41,983 bases of DNA from JAQUBU01 sp036677685. Its GTDB lineage: Bacteria > Bacillota > Syntrophomonadia > Syntrophomonadales > Syntrophomonadaceae. The stretch lies in contig JAVBWA010000003.1 in NCBI GenBank assembly GCA_036677685.1, forward strand, positions 1-41,983, given 5' to 3'. The notes beneath the pieces were generated by a model. It was given only the letters and a program-made list of their open reading frames with translations. It searched no databases and was not told the DNA's origin. A program made the position numbers and the translations under genes. This document shows, piece after piece, positions 41,481 through 41,983 of this stretch. The first letter of the stretch is position 1. Every line of letters begins with the position of its first letter.

Positions 41481-41828
41481 TTAATAACCACCTTTCTCAA
41501 GAAAGTATTTCAGTCGCCTTTTTGCCAAATCCAAATCTCTTTTAGGAATTTTTTGAGTCTTTTTTTGAAAGCCATGAGTCAGTAAAATTATTTTACCCGA
41601 AATAACAGCAAATAGAATTCGATACTGATTACCTTGATATACAGTACGTAGCTCCCATAAATTGCGTTCTACGTTACTTATTAAAGGATAGCCAATATCT
41701 GGACCAAACTCAGATAAAAGCAGTAAATTTTTGAGTATTTTAGATTTTGCTTTAGGAAACGGGCTATCAACGAATTCTTTCAACGGTTGCCGGGTCCCTT
41801 CTGAATAATAATAAATATCCCATTCCAT
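41481..41828 (-). CDS. RelE/HigB-type (Gp49-like) toxin
   Basis: 115 residues of the phage-derived Gp49-like/HigB family. The core GYPLISNVERNLWELRTVYQ and the strand NQYRILFAV, then KIILLTHGFQKKTQKIP, match the family with its conserved Arg and Lys residues. These toxins cut mRNA on the ribosome. No Shine-Dalgarno precedes the ATG; a -10 TATAAT lies 6 bases upstream, so the message looks leaderless. The pair is flanked by 14-bp direct repeats. Confidence 0.9.
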   Translation of the reverse strand: MEWDIYYYSEGTRQPLKEFVDSPFPKAKSKILKNLLLLSEFGPDIGYPLISNVERNLWELRTVYQGNQYRILFAVISGKIILLTHGFQKKTQKIPKRDLDLAKRRLKYFLEKGGY

Positions 41829-41831
41829 TAG

Positions 41832-41859
41832 ACAATTATAGCATATATGCTATAATTGT
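41832..41859 (-). promoter_or_regulatory. Perfect 28-bp palindromic operator of the toxin-antitoxin operon
   Basis: A 14-bp half-site (ACAATTATAGCATA) is perfectly mirrored. It covers the whole -10 box and spacer of the toxin promoter and ends three bases before the toxin ATG. Autorepression by the antitoxin is the obvious role. Confidence 0.82.
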
Positions 41860-41862
41860 TAC
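41835..41862 (-). promoter_or_regulatory. Toxin-antitoxin promoter
   Basis: On the minus strand GTAACA (41862-41857) and a consensus TATAAT (41840-41835) are 16 bases apart. The toxin ATG begins 6 bases after TATAAT, so transcription would start at or next to the initiation codon. Confidence 0.65.
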
Positions 41863-41865
41863 TCT

Positions 41866-41879
41866 AAAACTTCTGTCAG
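41866..41879 (+). repeat. 14-bp direct repeat, right of the toxin-antitoxin pair
   Basis: AAAACTTCTGTCAG, identical to 41163-41176, placed 703 bp away and just outside the promoter. Confidence 0.8.
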
Positions 41880-41884
41880 ATCAT

Positions 41885-41918
41885 AAAAAAAGCACTCTCA
41901 AAAACCCTTGAAAGTGCC
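41885..41918 (-). terminator. Intrinsic terminator of the tRNA-Arg transcript
   Basis: On the minus strand GCACTTTC and GAGAGTGC form an 8-bp stem with one G-T pair, followed by T7. It lies 12 bases after the tRNA CCA end. Confidence 0.85.
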
Positions 41919-41929
41919 TATCTTACCTA

Positions 41930-41973
41930 TGGTACGCCCGAGAGGAATCGAACCTCCGCTCCCGGCTCCGGAG
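41930..41973 (-). tRNA. tRNA-Arg(CCG), 3' fragment only
   Basis: Reading the minus strand from 41973: anticodon loop CTCCGGA (anticodon CCG), 3' anticodon stem GCCGG, variable GAGC, T arm GGAGG-TTCGATT-CCTCT, acceptor CGGGCGT, A and an encoded CCA ending at 41930. The five bases that should complete the anticodon stem (CCGGC) are instead TATTC, so homology ends exactly at the loop. Only ten further bases are visible. This is the pattern of a tRNA 3' half left at an integration junction; a group I intron or an assembly break are alternatives. Confidence 0.8.
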
Positions 41974-41983
41974 GAATAAACAT

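Overview
The window reads as chromosome from an anaerobic, probably spore-forming Clostridia-type Firmicute of the Syntrophomonas / Pelotomaculum / Desulfotomaculum kind. This is inferred from two SLH-anchored cell-surface proteins, DUF1540 and DUF1657 small proteins, a DegV protein, a molybdenum hydroxylase operon, strong GGAGG ribosome binding sites and frequent TTG or GTG starts. No marker in the window names the species.

Layout. Positions 1-1867: the 3' part of an SLH surface protein that is open to the left edge. 1884-5825: three copies of a structured intergenic repeat, a FIST-GGDEF-HD-GYP cyclic-di-GMP protein and a Nudix hydrolase whose C-terminus is encoded by one repeat copy. 5908-9806: a DUF3298-type lipoprotein, a small membrane protein, DegV, an iron-sulfur flavoprotein, a DUF1657 protein and a ferritin-like protein of the encapsulated-ferritin type. 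9956-14025 (minus strand): a three-subunit molybdenum hydroxylase preceded by a RemA-like protein. 14638-15634: a DUF1540 protein and a TGS1-like methyltransferase. 16161-22280: a 2039-residue SLH surface protein with an elaborate leader. 22344-22557: an IS256-family relic.

22809-35830 is the centrepiece, a run of nine co-directional, tightly packed signalling genes. It opens with a response regulator carrying a C-terminal KaiA/RsbU-type helical domain, followed 6 and 4 bases later by kaiB and kaiC. KaiC keeps both Walker A motifs, both Glu pairs and the Thr/Ser/Thr phosphosites. Next come a REC-PAS-GGDEF-HD-GYP protein, a soluble 1628-residue hybrid kinase built on tandem HAMP units of exactly 276 bp, stand-alone CheR and CheB, a REC-PAS histidine kinase and an Rcp1-like response regulator. 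This looks like a KaiABC-like timing or state-memory module wired to phosphorelay, methylation and cyclic-di-GMP outputs in a non-photosynthetic anaerobe. A PAS gene with an in-frame stop ends the cluster.

36244-37219 is decayed DNA that includes an antitoxin relic. 37220-39193 is a chemoreceptor. 39726-41084 (minus) is a DedA operon whose first gene has no standard start codon. 41201-41862 is a HigBA-type toxin-antitoxin pair with a perfect 28-bp operator, an apparently leaderless toxin and flanking 14-bp direct repeats. The window ends in the 3' part of a tRNA-Arg(CCG) that breaks off exactly at the anticodon loop, which suggests an integration junction to the right.
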